DNA of 64,000 bases from Azorhizobium caulinodans ORS 571 (lineage in GTDB: Bacteria; Pseudomonadota; Alphaproteobacteria; Rhizobiales; Xanthobacteraceae), in the NCBI RefSeq assembly GCF_000010525.1, contig NC_009937.1, forward strand, positions 4,283,501-4,347,500, written 5' to 3'. The position numbers and the translations under genes are program-made. Positions 27,327 to 36,732 of the stretch are shown piece by piece. The first letter of the stretch is position 1. Every line of letters begins with the position of its first letter. The notes beneath the pieces were generated by a model. That model was not told the origin of the DNA, did not search any database, and worked only from the letters and a program-made list of their open reading frames with translations.

Positions 27327-27880
27327 GCAAGGCCGCCCCCCTGGAGACCCGCGCGCTGGTGCGCATCGCCCTCTTCGCCGCGCTCATGGGCATGCTCGGG
27401 CTGGTGCCGCCCATCCACCTGCCCTTCATCGCGGGCGTGCCCATCACCGCCCAGTCGCTCGTGGTCATGATGGCCGGCCTCACCCTCGGCGGTCGGGACG
27501 GCGCGCTCGCCATCGCCCTGTTCCTGCTGGTGGTGGCGCTCGGCGCCCCGCTCCTGTCGGGCGGACGCGGCGGGCTCGGCGTCTTCTTCGGGCCGACGGC
27601 GGGCTTCCTCGCCGGCTACGTGGCCGGCGCCTTCGCCACCGGCTGGTTCGCCGCACGCCTGCCCGGTCCCCGTCCGCTGGCCGATTTCCTTGGCGCCGTG
27701 CTCGGCGGCATCGGGGTCGTCTATCTCATCGGCGTGCCAGCCTTCGCAGCCATCGCCCAGGTGCCGCTCGCCAAGGCGCTGGCCGGCAGCGCGGTTTTCA
27801 TTCCGGGCGATCTCCTGAAAGCGGTGGTGGCGACGCTGGCCGCCCGCAGCCTTGCGCAGGCGGGCCTCGCCCGCCGTTAG
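27323..27880 (+). CDS. bioY: biotin-specific S-component BioY
   Basis: A 185-residue membrane protein that binds biotin. The N-terminal RIALFAALMGMLGLVPPIHLPF, PITAQSLVVMMAGLTLGGRDGALAIALFLLVVALGAPLLSGG and the LGVFFGPTAGFLAGY segments match BioY closely. It is the last gene of bioMNY; the CHAD gene follows after about 50 bases and may be separate. Confidence 0.93.
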   Translation: MSKAAPLETRALVRIALFAALMGMLGLVPPIHLPFIAGVPITAQSLVVMMAGLTLGGRDGALAIALFLLVVALGAPLLSGGRGGLGVFFGPTAGFLAGYVAGAFATGWFAARLPGPRPLADFLGAVLGGIGVVYLIGVPAFAAIAQVPLAKALAGSAVFIPGDLLKAVVATLAARSLAQAGLARR

Positions 27881-27933
27881 GCATAGCGTCGCAATCGGGC
27901 GACGAATGGCAAGCGATGTGGCAGACTGGCCCC

Positions 27934-28815
27934 ATGAGCCTGGAAGAGATCGCACCCGAGGCCACCCCGGCCGACACCTTGTCCGCCCGCATCGCCGCCG
28001 ATCTCGGGCAGGCGCTGGCGGAAGCGCTGTCGGACCGCCTCGATGCGGTGGCCGAAGCGGTCGGCGAGGACGACCCCACCGAGATGGTCCATGACGTGCG
28101 CAAGGCGCTTAAGGATTATCGGGCACTTCTTCGGCTCATCCCCACGGCGGAGGCGAAGGCGGCGCGCACCGCCGCCTCGCAGATCGCACGAACCCTGTCC
28201 GCGGCCCGCGACCTCAAGGCGGCACAGGACGCCCTGGAGGCACTGCGGGACGCCCGCCTCATCGGACGCGCAGAGGCCACGGCGGCAGCCGGTCTTCTCG
28301 CCGCGGAGATCCCGCCGGATGCGGCTCTGCCGGAACGCGATACGGTCAGCGCTTTTCTGGAGACCGCCCGCGCCGCGCTTGCCGACGGACTGGCCGCCGC
28401 AGCCCGCGAAGCCGACGTTCTCGCCGGTATCGCCAAGGGCTATCGCCAAGCCCGCAAGTCGCCCGACTGGAGCCTGCCGGTCGCCATCCATGAGCTGCGC
28501 AAGCGCGTGGTCATCCACCGCTATCAGATGAGCTTCATCGCCGCCTTCGCCGGAACAGGCGCGGGCCGGGCGCGCAAGGCCCAGCGCCTGCGTGACGTGC
28601 TGGGCCTGCATCAGGACATCGAGGCGCTGAAGCCGCGCCTTGCCTCCGCGCTCGGTACCGAGCACGAGGCGCTCATATCCGACGTGGCAGGCGCCGCGCG
28701 CGAGATGCAGGGGCGGCTCATCAAGGAAGCCAAGGCGCGGCATGCTGCCCTCTTCCAGCGCCCCGGACGGGCGTTTGCGGCGAGGCTGTCCGAGCGCATC
28801 GCCGCGCCGCGCTGA
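27934..28815 (+). CDS. CHAD domain protein
   Basis: A 293-residue all-helical protein. The CHAD domain has two similar halves with conserved His and Lys/Arg on helix faces, seen as MVHDVRKALKDYRALLRLI (about residue 50) and AIHELRKRVVIHRYQMSFI (about 185). CHAD domains bind polyphosphate. The protein lacks the CYTH triphosphatase domain with which CHAD is often fused. The start is uncertain: ATG at 27934 or at 27916. A link with polyphosphate granules is family knowledge, not something seen here. Confidence 0.85.
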   Translation: MSLEEIAPEATPADTLSARIAADLGQALAEALSDRLDAVAEAVGEDDPTEMVHDVRKALKDYRALLRLIPTAEAKAARTAASQIARTLSAARDLKAAQDALEALRDARLIGRAEATAAAGLLAAEIPPDAALPERDTVSAFLETARAALADGLAAAAREADVLAGIAKGYRQARKSPDWSLPVAIHELRKRVVIHRYQMSFIAAFAGTGAGRARKAQRLRDVLGLHQDIEALKPRLASALGTEHEALISDVAGAAREMQGRLIKEAKARHAALFQRPGRAFAARLSERIAAPR

Positions 28816-29242
28816 ACCGCGCGCGGCAACAAGAGCCGGTTCGGTGTGAACTGGCGGAGCGTACCGGCGTTTCAGGTGAGACGGCCACCAGAACGGGGCG
28901 CCATTGGCATGCGTCCATATTGTCGCATGGACAAAACGGACCATCCCGCACCGCACAACAAGCGCTTACTTATCCATTAGGCATGCTGGCCCGCGCGGAA
29001 TTGCCATAAAGCACTCCGCGCCGACGCTCTGGCCCTTTTCCTCCCGGGCGTCAGGACAGCAGGGTGCCGGACAGTCTCGCCCAAGCATCGGCGAGCCGTC
29101 GCACATCGCTCCGCCCGAGCGCGTGCGGCCATATGGAGACGATCATGAGCGTGCGCTGCCCCCAGACGCCACGCGCCCTTGGCCATGCCTGGACGCATCC
29201 CCCACTCCGCCGCACCTGCGGCCTTGATGCGGGAGCCTTGCC
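28816..29242. promoter_or_regulatory. 427-bp upstream region of cydAB with an inverted repeat
   Basis: No credible gene lies here. GTCCAT at 28913-28918 is repeated inverted as ATGGAC at 28927-28932 with eight bases between, a size suited to a dimeric regulator. I found no good FNR/FixK box (TTGAT-N4-ATCAA) in the stretch, which is notable because cyd operons are often oxygen-controlled. Confidence 0.45.
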
Positions 29243-30679
29243 ATGTTCGGCCTGACTGCGCTCGAACTGGCCCGCATCCAGTTCGGATTCACCGTCTCCT
29301 TCCACATCATCTTCCCGGCCATCACCATCGGGCTTGCCAGCTATCTGGCGGTGCTGGAGGCCATGTGGCTGCTGCGCAAGGACGAGACCTACCGTGAGCT
29401 CTATTTCTTCTGGTCCAAGGTGTTCGCCGTGAACTTCGCCATGGGCGTCGTCTCCGGTCTCGTCATGGCCTATCAGTTCGGCACCAACTGGAGCTATTTC
29501 TCCAGCTTCGCCGGCGGCGTCACCGGCCCGCTCCTCGCCTATGAGGTACTCACCGCCTTCTTCCTGGAAGCGGGCTTTCTGGGCGTGATGCTGTTCGGCT
29601 GGAACAAGGTGGGGCCGGGGCTGCATTTCTTCGCCACCGTCATGGTGGCGGTGGGCACCCTCATCTCCGCAACCTGGATCCTCGCCTCCAATTCCTGGAT
29701 GCAGACGCCGCAGGGCTTCGAGATCATCAACGGGCGCGTGGTGCCGGTGGACTGGCTGAAGGTCATCTTCAATCCCTCCTTCCCCTATCGCCTCGTGCAC
29801 ATGACGCTGGCCGCCTATCTCGCCACCGCTCTGTTCGTCGCGGCCTCGGGGGCGTGGCATCTCATGAAGGGTCACCGCACGCCCGCCATTCGCACCATGT
29901 TCTCCATGGCGCTCTGGATGCTGCTGTTTACCGCGCCGCTCCAGATCCTTGCGGGCGATCAGCACGGACTCAATACGCTGGAGCACCAGCCGGCCAAGAT
30001 CGCTGCTATGGAAGGCCACTGGGAGCGCACGCCCGGCGAGGCGGTGCCGCTCATCCTGTTCGGCTGGCCGGACCTGGCGGCGGAGACCACCCGCTGGGCG
30101 GTGGAGGTGCCGCATCTGGGCAGCCTCATCCTCACCCATAGCTGGGACGGGCAGATCCCGGCCCTCAAGGATTTTCCGCCCGAGGACCGGCCCAATTCGA
30201 CGGTCATCTTCTGGACCTTCCGCATCATGGTGGGGCTCGGAATGCTGATGCTGGCGCTCGGAGCTCTCGGCCTGCTGCAGCGCCTGCGCGGGAAGCTCCA
30301 TGACAGCGTTCTGCTCCAGCGCTTCGCCCTCGTCATGGGGCCGTCGGGCCTCATCGCCATCCTTGCCGGGTGGATCACCACGGAGATGGGGCGCCAGCCC
30401 TATGTGGTCTATGGCGTCATGCGCACGGCGGATGCGGTCTCCAACCATTCGGCGCTGGCGCTGAGCACCACGCTGGTGCTGTTCATCATCATGTATTTCT
30501 TCGTCTTCGGGATCGGCGTCACCTACATGCTGAAGCTCGTGGGCAAGGGCCCGGGCCATGGCGGGCCGGCCGAACCGGAACGGGCCGATCCCGCGGCCGA
30601 TACCGGGCGCAACCAGCGCCCGTCCCGCCCGCTCTCGGCCGCGCCCGGGGCTGTCCTCTCGATCGGCCATGGAGAGTGA
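29243..30679 (+). CDS. cydA: cytochrome bd-type ubiquinol oxidase subunit I, cyanide-insensitive (CioA) type
   Basis: Subunit I of the bd oxidase reduces oxygen with electrons from quinol. The 478 residues include nine or so helices. The N-terminal heme ligand lies in FTVSFHIIFPAITIG; the second heme region is NPSFPYRLVHMTLAAYLATALFV. GRQPYVVYGVMRTADAVS is typical of the short Q-loop, cyanide-insensitive (CIO) group, and the total length fits that group rather than the long Q-loop CydA. A Pro/Ala-rich cytoplasmic tail ends the protein. Subunit II starts 3 bases after the stop. Confidence 0.95.
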   Translation: MFGLTALELARIQFGFTVSFHIIFPAITIGLASYLAVLEAMWLLRKDETYRELYFFWSKVFAVNFAMGVVSGLVMAYQFGTNWSYFSSFAGGVTGPLLAYEVLTAFFLEAGFLGVMLFGWNKVGPGLHFFATVMVAVGTLISATWILASNSWMQTPQGFEIINGRVVPVDWLKVIFNPSFPYRLVHMTLAAYLATALFVAASGAWHLMKGHRTPAIRTMFSMALWMLLFTAPLQILAGDQHGLNTLEHQPAKIAAMEGHWERTPGEAVPLILFGWPDLAAETTRWAVEVPHLGSLILTHSWDGQIPALKDFPPEDRPNSTVIFWTFRIMVGLGMLMLALGALGLLQRLRGKLHDSVLLQRFALVMGPSGLIAILAGWITTEMGRQPYVVYGVMRTADAVSNHSALALSTTLVLFIIMYFFVFGIGVTYMLKLVGKGPGHGGPAEPERADPAADTGRNQRPSRPLSAAPGAVLSIGHGE

Positions 30680-30682
30680 GCC

Positions 30683-31696
30683 ATGAGCATGGGCATCGAT
30701 CTCCCCCTCATCTGGGCCGTCATCATCGGCTTCGGCCTCATGATGTATGTCATCATGGACGGCTTCGACCTCGGCATCGGCATCCTCTTCCCCTTCATCC
30801 GCGACCGAGATGACCGGGATGTGATGGTGAACACCGTCGCCCCCGTGTGGGACGGCAACGAAACCTGGCTGGTGCTCGGCGGCGCCGGGTTGCTGGCGGC
30901 CTTTCCGCTCGCCTATTCCGTGCTGCTGAGCGCGCTCTATCTGCCGCTCATCTTCATGCTGGCGGGCCTCATCTGGCGCGGAGTGGCCTTCGAGTTCCGA
31001 TTCAAGGCGGATGAAGGCCACCGTCCCTTCTGGGATCACGCCTTCGCCTGGGGCTCCATCGTCGCCACCTTCTGCCAGGGGCTGGCGCTTGGCGCCTTCA
31101 TCAACGGCTTCCGGGTCGAGAACGGCGCCTATGCGGGCGGTGTGCTCGATTTCCTCTCGCCCTTCAGCGTCTTCACCGGCCTCGGCCTCGTGGTGGCCTA
31201 TGCGCTGCTCGGCTGCACCTGGCTGATTCTGAAGACCGAAGGGCCGCTTCAGACCCGCATGATCGCGCTGGCCCGGCCCATCACCTTCGCCCTGCTGGCC
31301 GTCATCGCCGGCGTCAGCCTCTGGACCCCGCTGGCCCATGAAGGCGTCGCCGCCCGCTGGTTCAGCCTGCCCAACCTCCTGTTCTTCCTGCCGGTGCCGC
31401 TTCTGGTGCTGGCGGCGGCCTATGGGATGATCAAGGCATTGGCCCGCGGGTCCCACGGCTTGCCCTTCCTGCTGGCGCTGGCCTTACTGTTCCTCGGCTA
31501 CAGTGGCCTTGCCATCAGCCTGTTCCCCAATATCATCCCGCCCGCCGTCTCCATCTGGGGTGCGGCGGCGCCGGTGCAGAGCCTCGGCTTCGCGCTGGTG
31601 GGCGCGCTGTTCATCATCCCCTTCATTCTGGGCTACACCGCCTGGTCCTATTATGTGTTCCGGGGCAAGGTGCGCGCAGGGGATGGCTACCATTGA
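30683..31696 (+). CDS. cydB: cytochrome bd-type ubiquinol oxidase subunit II
   Basis: Subunit II, 337 residues, with eight to nine membrane helices. It begins with the family segment LPLIWAVIIGFGLMMYVIMDGFDLGIGILFP, followed by VAPVWDGNETWLVLGGAGLLAAFPLAYS; both are conserved in CydB/CioB. It pairs with cydA in the same operon. A small downstream gene starts inside its stop codon. Confidence 0.96.
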   Translation: MSMGIDLPLIWAVIIGFGLMMYVIMDGFDLGIGILFPFIRDRDDRDVMVNTVAPVWDGNETWLVLGGAGLLAAFPLAYSVLLSALYLPLIFMLAGLIWRGVAFEFRFKADEGHRPFWDHAFAWGSIVATFCQGLALGAFINGFRVENGAYAGGVLDFLSPFSVFTGLGLVVAYALLGCTWLILKTEGPLQTRMIALARPITFALLAVIAGVSLWTPLAHEGVAARWFSLPNLLFFLPVPLLVLAAAYGMIKALARGSHGLPFLLALALLFLGYSGLAISLFPNIIPPAVSIWGAAAPVQSLGFALVGALFIIPFILGYTAWSYYVFRGKVRAGDGYH

Positions 31697-31863
31697 GCAA
31701 GGATACAGCACCCTCGAACAGGACTGAGGGGAGATCCCGCGGCAACGTGTGGGTGCGCAGGCTGGGCTGGCTCATCCTCATCTGGTCCCTCAGCGTCGCG
31801 GCGCTGGGGGCGGCGGCGCTGCTGTTCCGCCTGCTCATGAAGAGCGCCGGGATGACGCCCTGA
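31693..31863 (+). CDS. DUF2474-type single-helix small protein, likely third subunit of the bd oxidase
   Basis: A 56-codon frame begins with TTG at 31693, overlapping the cydB stop (TTGA). It encodes a basic N-terminal stretch, then RRLGWLILIWSLSVAALGAAALLFRLLM, one membrane helix, and a short tail. Size, position after cydB and the RRLGW-LIxW pattern match the DUF2474 family found after cyanide-insensitive oxidase genes, analogous to CydX. No ATG start is available in frame before the helix. The role as an accessory subunit is inferred by analogy. Confidence 0.72.
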   Translation: MSKDTAPSNRTEGRSRGNVWVRRLGWLILIWSLSVAALGAAALLFRLLMKSAGMTP

Positions 31864-31871
31864 CATCTGGC

Positions 31872-32717
31872 CTAAAGCGCGTCCGCGAGGATGGAGCGGG
31901 CGGCGCGGGCCAGGAGGCCATCGGGCTGCGACAGGCTCGCAAGGATGGTGAAATGGTCCGCGCCCGCCACCGGCACCAGCGGGCCCGGCGCATGGGCGCC
32001 GGCGCGCAAAGCATGGAAGGTGCGGGCGTCATGTATCAGCGCCGGCACCTCCCGCGTGCCATAGGCGATGGCGAGCGGCTTGTTGACCACCGGCAGGCGC
32101 AGCGGCGAAAGCGTGGCGATCTCCTCGTCCGTAAGGCGGAGCGCCGTGTTGAGATAGGTGTCCCGCAGCGGGCCGAGCTCATAGATGCCGGAGATGGCGA
32201 GGCCCGCTGCAACCGCCGGATGGCCGAGATGGAACGCCGCCAGATGCCCGCCCGCCGACCAGCCGGAAATCACCAGCGGCCCGGCGATGCCATGGGCCGG
32301 GCCTGAGCCCTTCAGCCAGTCCAGCGCCGCGCCGATCTCAGCCACGATATCGGTCAGGCGCGCCTCGGGGGCGAGCGTGTAACCCGGCAGCGCCACAGAC
32401 CAGCCAGCGGCCGCGAGGCCTTCCGCATAGGTGGCGAAGAGTTCGCGCGCATTGCGCTGCCAGTAGCCGCCGTGGATGAAGACAAGGCAGGGCGCACCCG
32501 CATCCGCCGCCGGAAAGAGGTCCAGCTTCTGGCGTGGTGCAGGCCCATAGGCCACGTCCAGATGCTGCGGCAGGCGGGCGCGGAAGGCGGCGGAGGCCGC
32601 ATCGCGCGCTGCGGCGATGTCGGCGCTGTTCGCCACCGCCTTGGTGTTGTTGTAGGCATCATCCCGCTCTGCCTGCGAGAGCGTGCCCCAGATCTGCTGC
32701 GGTGCCGGCGTCCCCAT
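31872..32717 (-). CDS. alpha/beta hydrolase, arylformamidase-like esterase
   Basis: A 281-residue cytoplasmic alpha/beta hydrolase. Seen: the oxyanion motif FIHGGYWQ, the nucleophile SGWSAGGHLA, and a His region AGADHFTIL. The HGGYW signature and N-terminal half resemble eukaryotic-type kynurenine formamidases. No tryptophan-degradation genes are nearby, so esterase is the safer name. GGAGGAGGGG lies before the ATG at 32717. It follows the ABC permease gene by 13 bases and is probably co-transcribed with it. Confidence 0.83.
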   Translation of the reverse strand: MGTPAPQQIWGTLSQAERDDAYNNTKAVANSADIAAARDAASAAFRARLPQHLDVAYGPAPRQKLDLFPAADAGAPCLVFIHGGYWQRNARELFATYAEGLAAAGWSVALPGYTLAPEARLTDIVAEIGAALDWLKGSGPAHGIAGPLVISGWSAGGHLAAFHLGHPAVAAGLAISGIYELGPLRDTYLNTALRLTDEEIATLSPLRLPVVNKPLAIAYGTREVPALIHDARTFHALRAGAHAPGPLVPVAGADHFTILASLSQPDGLLARAARSILADAL

Positions 32718-32730
32718 CCCCTCCTCCACA

Positions 32731-35271
32731 TCACAGGTGCCGGAGCACACGCACCGGCGGCTGGCTCAGCGCCCGCCATGTGCCAACGAGGCCGAAGCCC
32801 ACCGTGAACACCAGTGCCAGCACCACCGCCCCCAGCGCCGCGCCGGGCGCAAAGGTGAAGGCGATGGTCATCACCCGTGTGACGACGAAATAGGCCGCCA
32901 GTGCCCCTGCCCCGATCGCGAAGACCGCGGTAACGAGGCCGAGGCCGGCATATTCCAGCGCATAGGCGCCCACCAGGCTGCGGCGGGTGGCGCCGAGCGT
33001 CTTCAGGATCACCGCATCATAGACCCGGTGCTGATGCCCCGCCGCCAGCGCGCCGGCCAGCACGAGAATGGACGTGAGCAGCGTCACAAGGCTGGCGATG
33101 CGGATGCCGAAGGCAAGATCGCCCACCATCTTGTTGGCCTGATCCAGCGCCTCCTTCACCCGCACCGTCGTGACGGCCGGATAGGCGGCGGCCACCTCGC
33201 GCATGAAGGCGAGTTCGCGTGCCGATCCCGCGCCTTCCGGGAAGGTGAGCGTCGCCAGCACGGAATAAGGTGCCCCGGCGAAGGTGGCAGGCGAGAACTG
33301 CATCACGAAATTGATGCCGAGCCGCTCCCATTTCACATCGCGGAAATTGGTGAGCTTGGCGGTGATGGAGCGGCCGAGGACATTCACCGTCACGCTGTCG
33401 CCGAGCTTGAGACCGAGACCCTCCGCAAGCTTGCGGTCGAAGGAGACCTGCGCCTCCGGCTCGTCAGGGGACCACCAGCGCCCCGCGACCACCGTCGAGC
33501 CCTCCGGAACCTCGTTGCCGAAGGAGATGCCGCGATCGCTCTGGAGCACCCAGGCGGCATCGGGGGCGGGCTTCACCTCTTCCGCCGGCACGTCGTTGAG
33601 GGCGGTGATGCGCCCACGCAGCATGGGCACCGACTTGTAGGCGGCCTCCGGCGCGTGCGTGGCGATGAAGGCGGCAAAGGCCTCCTGCTCGCTGCTCGGC
33701 ACGTCCACGAAGAAGAAGCTCGGCGCCTTTTCCGCCAGCGAGCCGGAAATCTCCTGCGTGAGGCTGCGGTCGATGAGGGCGATGGCGGTGAGCAGCGAGA
33801 GGCCGAGCCCGAGCGACAGCACCACCGTGGGCGTCAGCGCGCCGGGACGGTGGATGTTGGCGAGCGCCAGGCGCGCCATGGTGCCGCGCGGGCGCGGCAG
33901 GCGGCGGGCGAGCGCCATGATGCCGAGCGCCACGAGCCGCAGCAGCAGGAACACGGCTGCGGAGGCGGCGAGGAAGATCAGCGCCGAGCGCTGGTCTTCA
34001 GCCGTCACGAGCGCCACGGCCACGAGCGCCACCACCGCCGCCGCGCAGCCCACGAGGGCGGGCCAGCGCGGCCAGCGCCGGCGGGCACCGATCTCGTCCC
34101 GGAACAGTGCGGAGACCGGAGCCTCCTGCGCCCGCGCCAGCGGCCAGAGCGTGAAGGCGAAGGTAACCAGCGCGCCGTAGAGGGCGGCGAAAGCGAGCGC
34201 GACCGCATCCACATGGGGTGACAGCGGAAAGGGGATGTAAGCGGCCATCACGCCCGCCGCGACGAAGGGCACGGCGGCCCCCAGCACAAGGCCGAGGACG
34301 ATGCCGAGGCCGGCGATGATCGCCACCTCGAACAGATAGGTGGTGAAGATGGTGGCCCGCGTCGCGCCCAGAGCCTTCAGGGTGGCGATGACCTCCCGCT
34401 TCTCGGCCAGATGCGCCGACACCGCATTGGCCACGCCCACGCCGCCCACCAGAAGGGCGGTGAGGCCCACCAGCGTCAGATATTGCGCGATGCGCTTCAC
34501 ATTGCGTTCGAGCTGAGGGGAAGCGGCATCGCGGGTGCGGACCTCGAAGCCCGCCTCCGGCGCACCCGCCCGCACCTTCTCGACAAAAGCCGCCAGCGCT
34601 TCGGGCCGCGGATCATCGAGCCGCACCCGGTAGCTCCAGCGCACGAGGCTGCCCGGCTGGATGAGCTTCGTGGCATCGAGCGCCGCATCGGAAATGAGGA
34701 AGCGCGGGCCGAAGCCGACGCCGGAGGCCAGACGGTCCGGCTCCGAGGCGAGCACGGCCCGCAACTGGAATGCGGCCTCGCCGATGCGGATGACGTCACC
34801 GACCTTCACCTCCAGGCGGGAAAGGAAGGTCTCGTCAACCACCGCGCCATAAAGCCCGTCCTTCAGCGCCAGAGCGGCATCGAGAGGCATCGGCGGCGCG
34901 AGTTCCGCTGAGCCGACCAGCGGATACGTGCGATCCACCGCCTTCATCTCGACAAGGGTCGCGGCGCCGCTTTCGGTCCGGGCCATGGCGCGCATGAGAG
35001 CCACACGGCCCACAGTGCCGCCGGAGGCGAGGAGGGCGCGCTCAGGATCGCTCGCCTCCCGCTGGATGAGCGTGAAAGCGGCATCGCCGCCAAGGATGGA
35101 GCGCCCCTCGCGGGCAAGGCCATCGGTGAGAGCGCGGGCAAAGGAGCCGCCCCCGGCAATGGACATGACGCCGAGGACGAGACAGGCGAGGAAGATGCCG
35201 AAGCCGCGCTTGGCCCCGCGCAGTTCGCGCAGCGCAAAGGCGAAGGCGACGGAAAGACGGGCGGTGCTCAT
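32731..35271 (-). CDS. FtsX-like ABC transporter permease (YbbP family)
   Basis: An inner-membrane permease of 846 residues. The layout is that of large YbbP-type MacB/FtsX proteins: one N-terminal helix (RGAKRGFGIFLACLVLGVMSIAG), a large periplasmic domain, and a membrane block near 265-430 with GVGVANAVSAHLAEKREVIATLKALGATRATIF. A second periplasmic part and a final three-helix FtsX domain (VILKTLGATRRSLV) follow. YbbAP-like systems export or extract lipids or hydrophobic molecules; the substrate is unknown. The start overlaps the ATPase stop by four bases. Confidence 0.92.
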   Translation of the reverse strand: MSTARLSVAFAFALRELRGAKRGFGIFLACLVLGVMSIAGGGSFARALTDGLAREGRSILGGDAAFTLIQREASDPERALLASGGTVGRVALMRAMARTESGAATLVEMKAVDRTYPLVGSAELAPPMPLDAALALKDGLYGAVVDETFLSRLEVKVGDVIRIGEAAFQLRAVLASEPDRLASGVGFGPRFLISDAALDATKLIQPGSLVRWSYRVRLDDPRPEALAAFVEKVRAGAPEAGFEVRTRDAASPQLERNVKRIAQYLTLVGLTALLVGGVGVANAVSAHLAEKREVIATLKALGATRATIFTTYLFEVAIIAGLGIVLGLVLGAAVPFVAAGVMAAYIPFPLSPHVDAVALAFAALYGALVTFAFTLWPLARAQEAPVSALFRDEIGARRRWPRWPALVGCAAAVVALVAVALVTAEDQRSALIFLAASAAVFLLLRLVALGIMALARRLPRPRGTMARLALANIHRPGALTPTVVLSLGLGLSLLTAIALIDRSLTQEISGSLAEKAPSFFFVDVPSSEQEAFAAFIATHAPEAAYKSVPMLRGRITALNDVPAEEVKPAPDAAWVLQSDRGISFGNEVPEGSTVVAGRWWSPDEPEAQVSFDRKLAEGLGLKLGDSVTVNVLGRSITAKLTNFRDVKWERLGINFVMQFSPATFAGAPYSVLATLTFPEGAGSARELAFMREVAAAYPAVTTVRVKEALDQANKMVGDLAFGIRIASLVTLLTSILVLAGALAAGHQHRVYDAVILKTLGATRRSLVGAYALEYAGLGLVTAVFAIGAGALAAYFVVTRVMTIAFTFAPGAALGAVVLALVFTVGFGLVGTWRALSQPPVRVLRHL

Positions 35272-35996
35272 GCGCCGGCCGCCGCGCTGGCGACGGGAGC
35301 GTCGGCCTCGATGACGCCGGAGCGCAGGCGCACGTTGCGGGCACAGCGGCGGGCAAGTGCCGGATCATGGGTCACCAGCACCAGCGTGGTGCGCCGGGCG
35401 GCATGGGCGGCGAACAGCAGATCCATGATCTGCTGGCCCGTCGCCTCGTCGAGGTTTCCGGTGGGCTCGTCCGCGACCAGAATGGGCGGCTGAGGCGCGA
35501 GCGCCCGGGCCACCGCGACGCGCTGCTGCTCGCCGCCCGACATCTGTGCCGGATAATGGTTCAGCCGGTGGCCGAGGCCCACGGCCTCAAGCTCGTCCGC
35601 CGCCCGCGCGAAGGCATCGCGTCGCCCCGCAAGTTCCAGCGGCACCGCCACATTCTCCAGCGCGGTCATGGTGGGGATGAGGTGGAAAGACTGGAAGACA
35701 ATCCCCACATTCGCCCCACGGAACCGCGCGAGGCGATCCTCGTCGAGCGCGGTCACATCCTCGCCAGCGACCTCCACCCGCCCCTTGTCCACGCGCTCCA
35801 GACCCGCCATCACCATGAGAAGCGTGGACTTGCCCGAGCCGGAGGGGCCGACGAGGCCGACCGTCTCGCCCGGCGCGACGGTGAGGGACACGCCCTTGAG
35901 CACATGGACGCGTGCCGCGCCCGTGCCGAGGGAGAGGTCCACGCCGGACAGGGCAATGGCGGGCGAATGGGAAGCGGAAGAAGAGAGAGTATCCAT
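35268..35996 (-). CDS. ABC transporter ATPase (YbbA/LolD family)
   Basis: A 242-residue ATPase partner of the FtsX-like permease. Seen: Walker A GPSGSGKST, Q-loop VFQSFHLIPTMTALENVAVPLEL typical of the MacB/LolD group, signature QMSGGEQQRVAVARAL, and Walker B ILVADEPTGNLD. The ATG at 35996 overlaps the first ATG available to the divergent esterase gene, so at least one of the two genes must start further in. Confidence 0.92.
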   Translation of the reverse strand: MDTLSSSASHSPAIALSGVDLSLGTGAARVHVLKGVSLTVAPGETVGLVGPSGSGKSTLLMVMAGLERVDKGRVEVAGEDVTALDEDRLARFRGANVGIVFQSFHLIPTMTALENVAVPLELAGRRDAFARAADELEAVGLGHRLNHYPAQMSGGEQQRVAVARALAPQPPILVADEPTGNLDEATGQQIMDLLFAAHAARRTTLVLVTHDPALARRCARNVRLRSGVIEADAPVASAAAGA

Positions 35997-36075
35997 GCCG
36001 GAGGCGATCGCCATCATCCTGAAGTCCATCACGGGCGTCGTCCGCCGTGCGGAGATTACGTTACGGTCTGGCCGC

Positions 36076-36732
36076 TTGCGTTCATATGGGACATGGAAGG
36101 CGGCAACGGGAAGGCTCCTCGTCACGCTCACGGCGGTCACGATCCTGTCAGCCGAGGTGGCAGCGGCCAAGACCATCCATCTCGTGGCCTTCGGGGACAG
36201 CCTGACCGCCGGCTACGGCCTCCCGCGCGCCGATGCCTTTCCGGCGCGTCTTGAGGCGGCCCTGAGGGCCAAGGGATACGACGTCTCCGTCACCAATGCG
36301 GGCGTGTCCGGCGACACCTCCACGCAGGGCCTCGCGCGGCTGGACTGGTCCGTACCACCCGGCACCGATGCAGTGATCGTCGAGCTGGGCGCCAATGACA
36401 TGCTGCGCGGACAGGATCCGAACATCACACGGCGCACGCTGGACGAGATCCTGACCCGGCTGAAGGGCCGCAATATCCCCGTGCTGCTGGCCGGGATGCG
36501 GGCCGCGCCCAATTTCGGCGCCGACTACCAGAAGGCCTTTGATGCCATCTATCCCGATCTGGCGAGCAAGCACGGCGTGCTGCTCTATCCCTTCTTTCTC
36601 GATGGCGTTGCTGGAGATCGCAGCCTCAATCAGGCCGACGGCATGCACCCCACGGCGGCCGGCGTGAACCGCATCGTGCCGGCCATTCTGCCCAGCGTCG
36701 AAAAACTTCTGGCAGAGACCAGCCAACACTAG
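36076..36732 (+). CDS. tesA: periplasmic GDSL/SGNH arylesterase (TesA-like)
   Basis: A lysophospholipase/acyl-thioesterase-type hydrolase in the periplasm. Seen: signal peptide (RLLVTLTAVTILSAEVAAA), block I AFGDSLTAGYGLP with the nucleophile Ser, the GxND block ELGANDML, and the DxxH block DGMHPTAAG. The start is uncertain. The first in-frame ATG (35995) overlaps the divergent ATPase start and makes the leader too long, so the TTG at 36076 is proposed; it gives a 218-residue precursor. Divergent pairing of tesA with a YbbAP-type exporter is common in proteobacteria, as in E. coli. Confidence 0.88.
   Translation: MRSYGTWKAATGRLLVTLTAVTILSAEVAAAKTIHLVAFGDSLTAGYGLPRADAFPARLEAALRAKGYDVSVTNAGVSGDTSTQGLARLDWSVPPGTDAVIVELGANDMLRGQDPNITRRTLDEILTRLKGRNIPVLLAGMRAAPNFGADYQKAFDAIYPDLASKHGVLLYPFFLDGVAGDRSLNQADGMHPTAAGVNRIVPAILPSVEKLLAETSQH

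Noticed and set aside
29051-31456. 801-codon open frame antisense to cydAB
   Set aside because: Composition (His, Glu, Asp, Gly, Arg rich) is that of a complementary-strand artefact; cydA and cydB are unmistakable.
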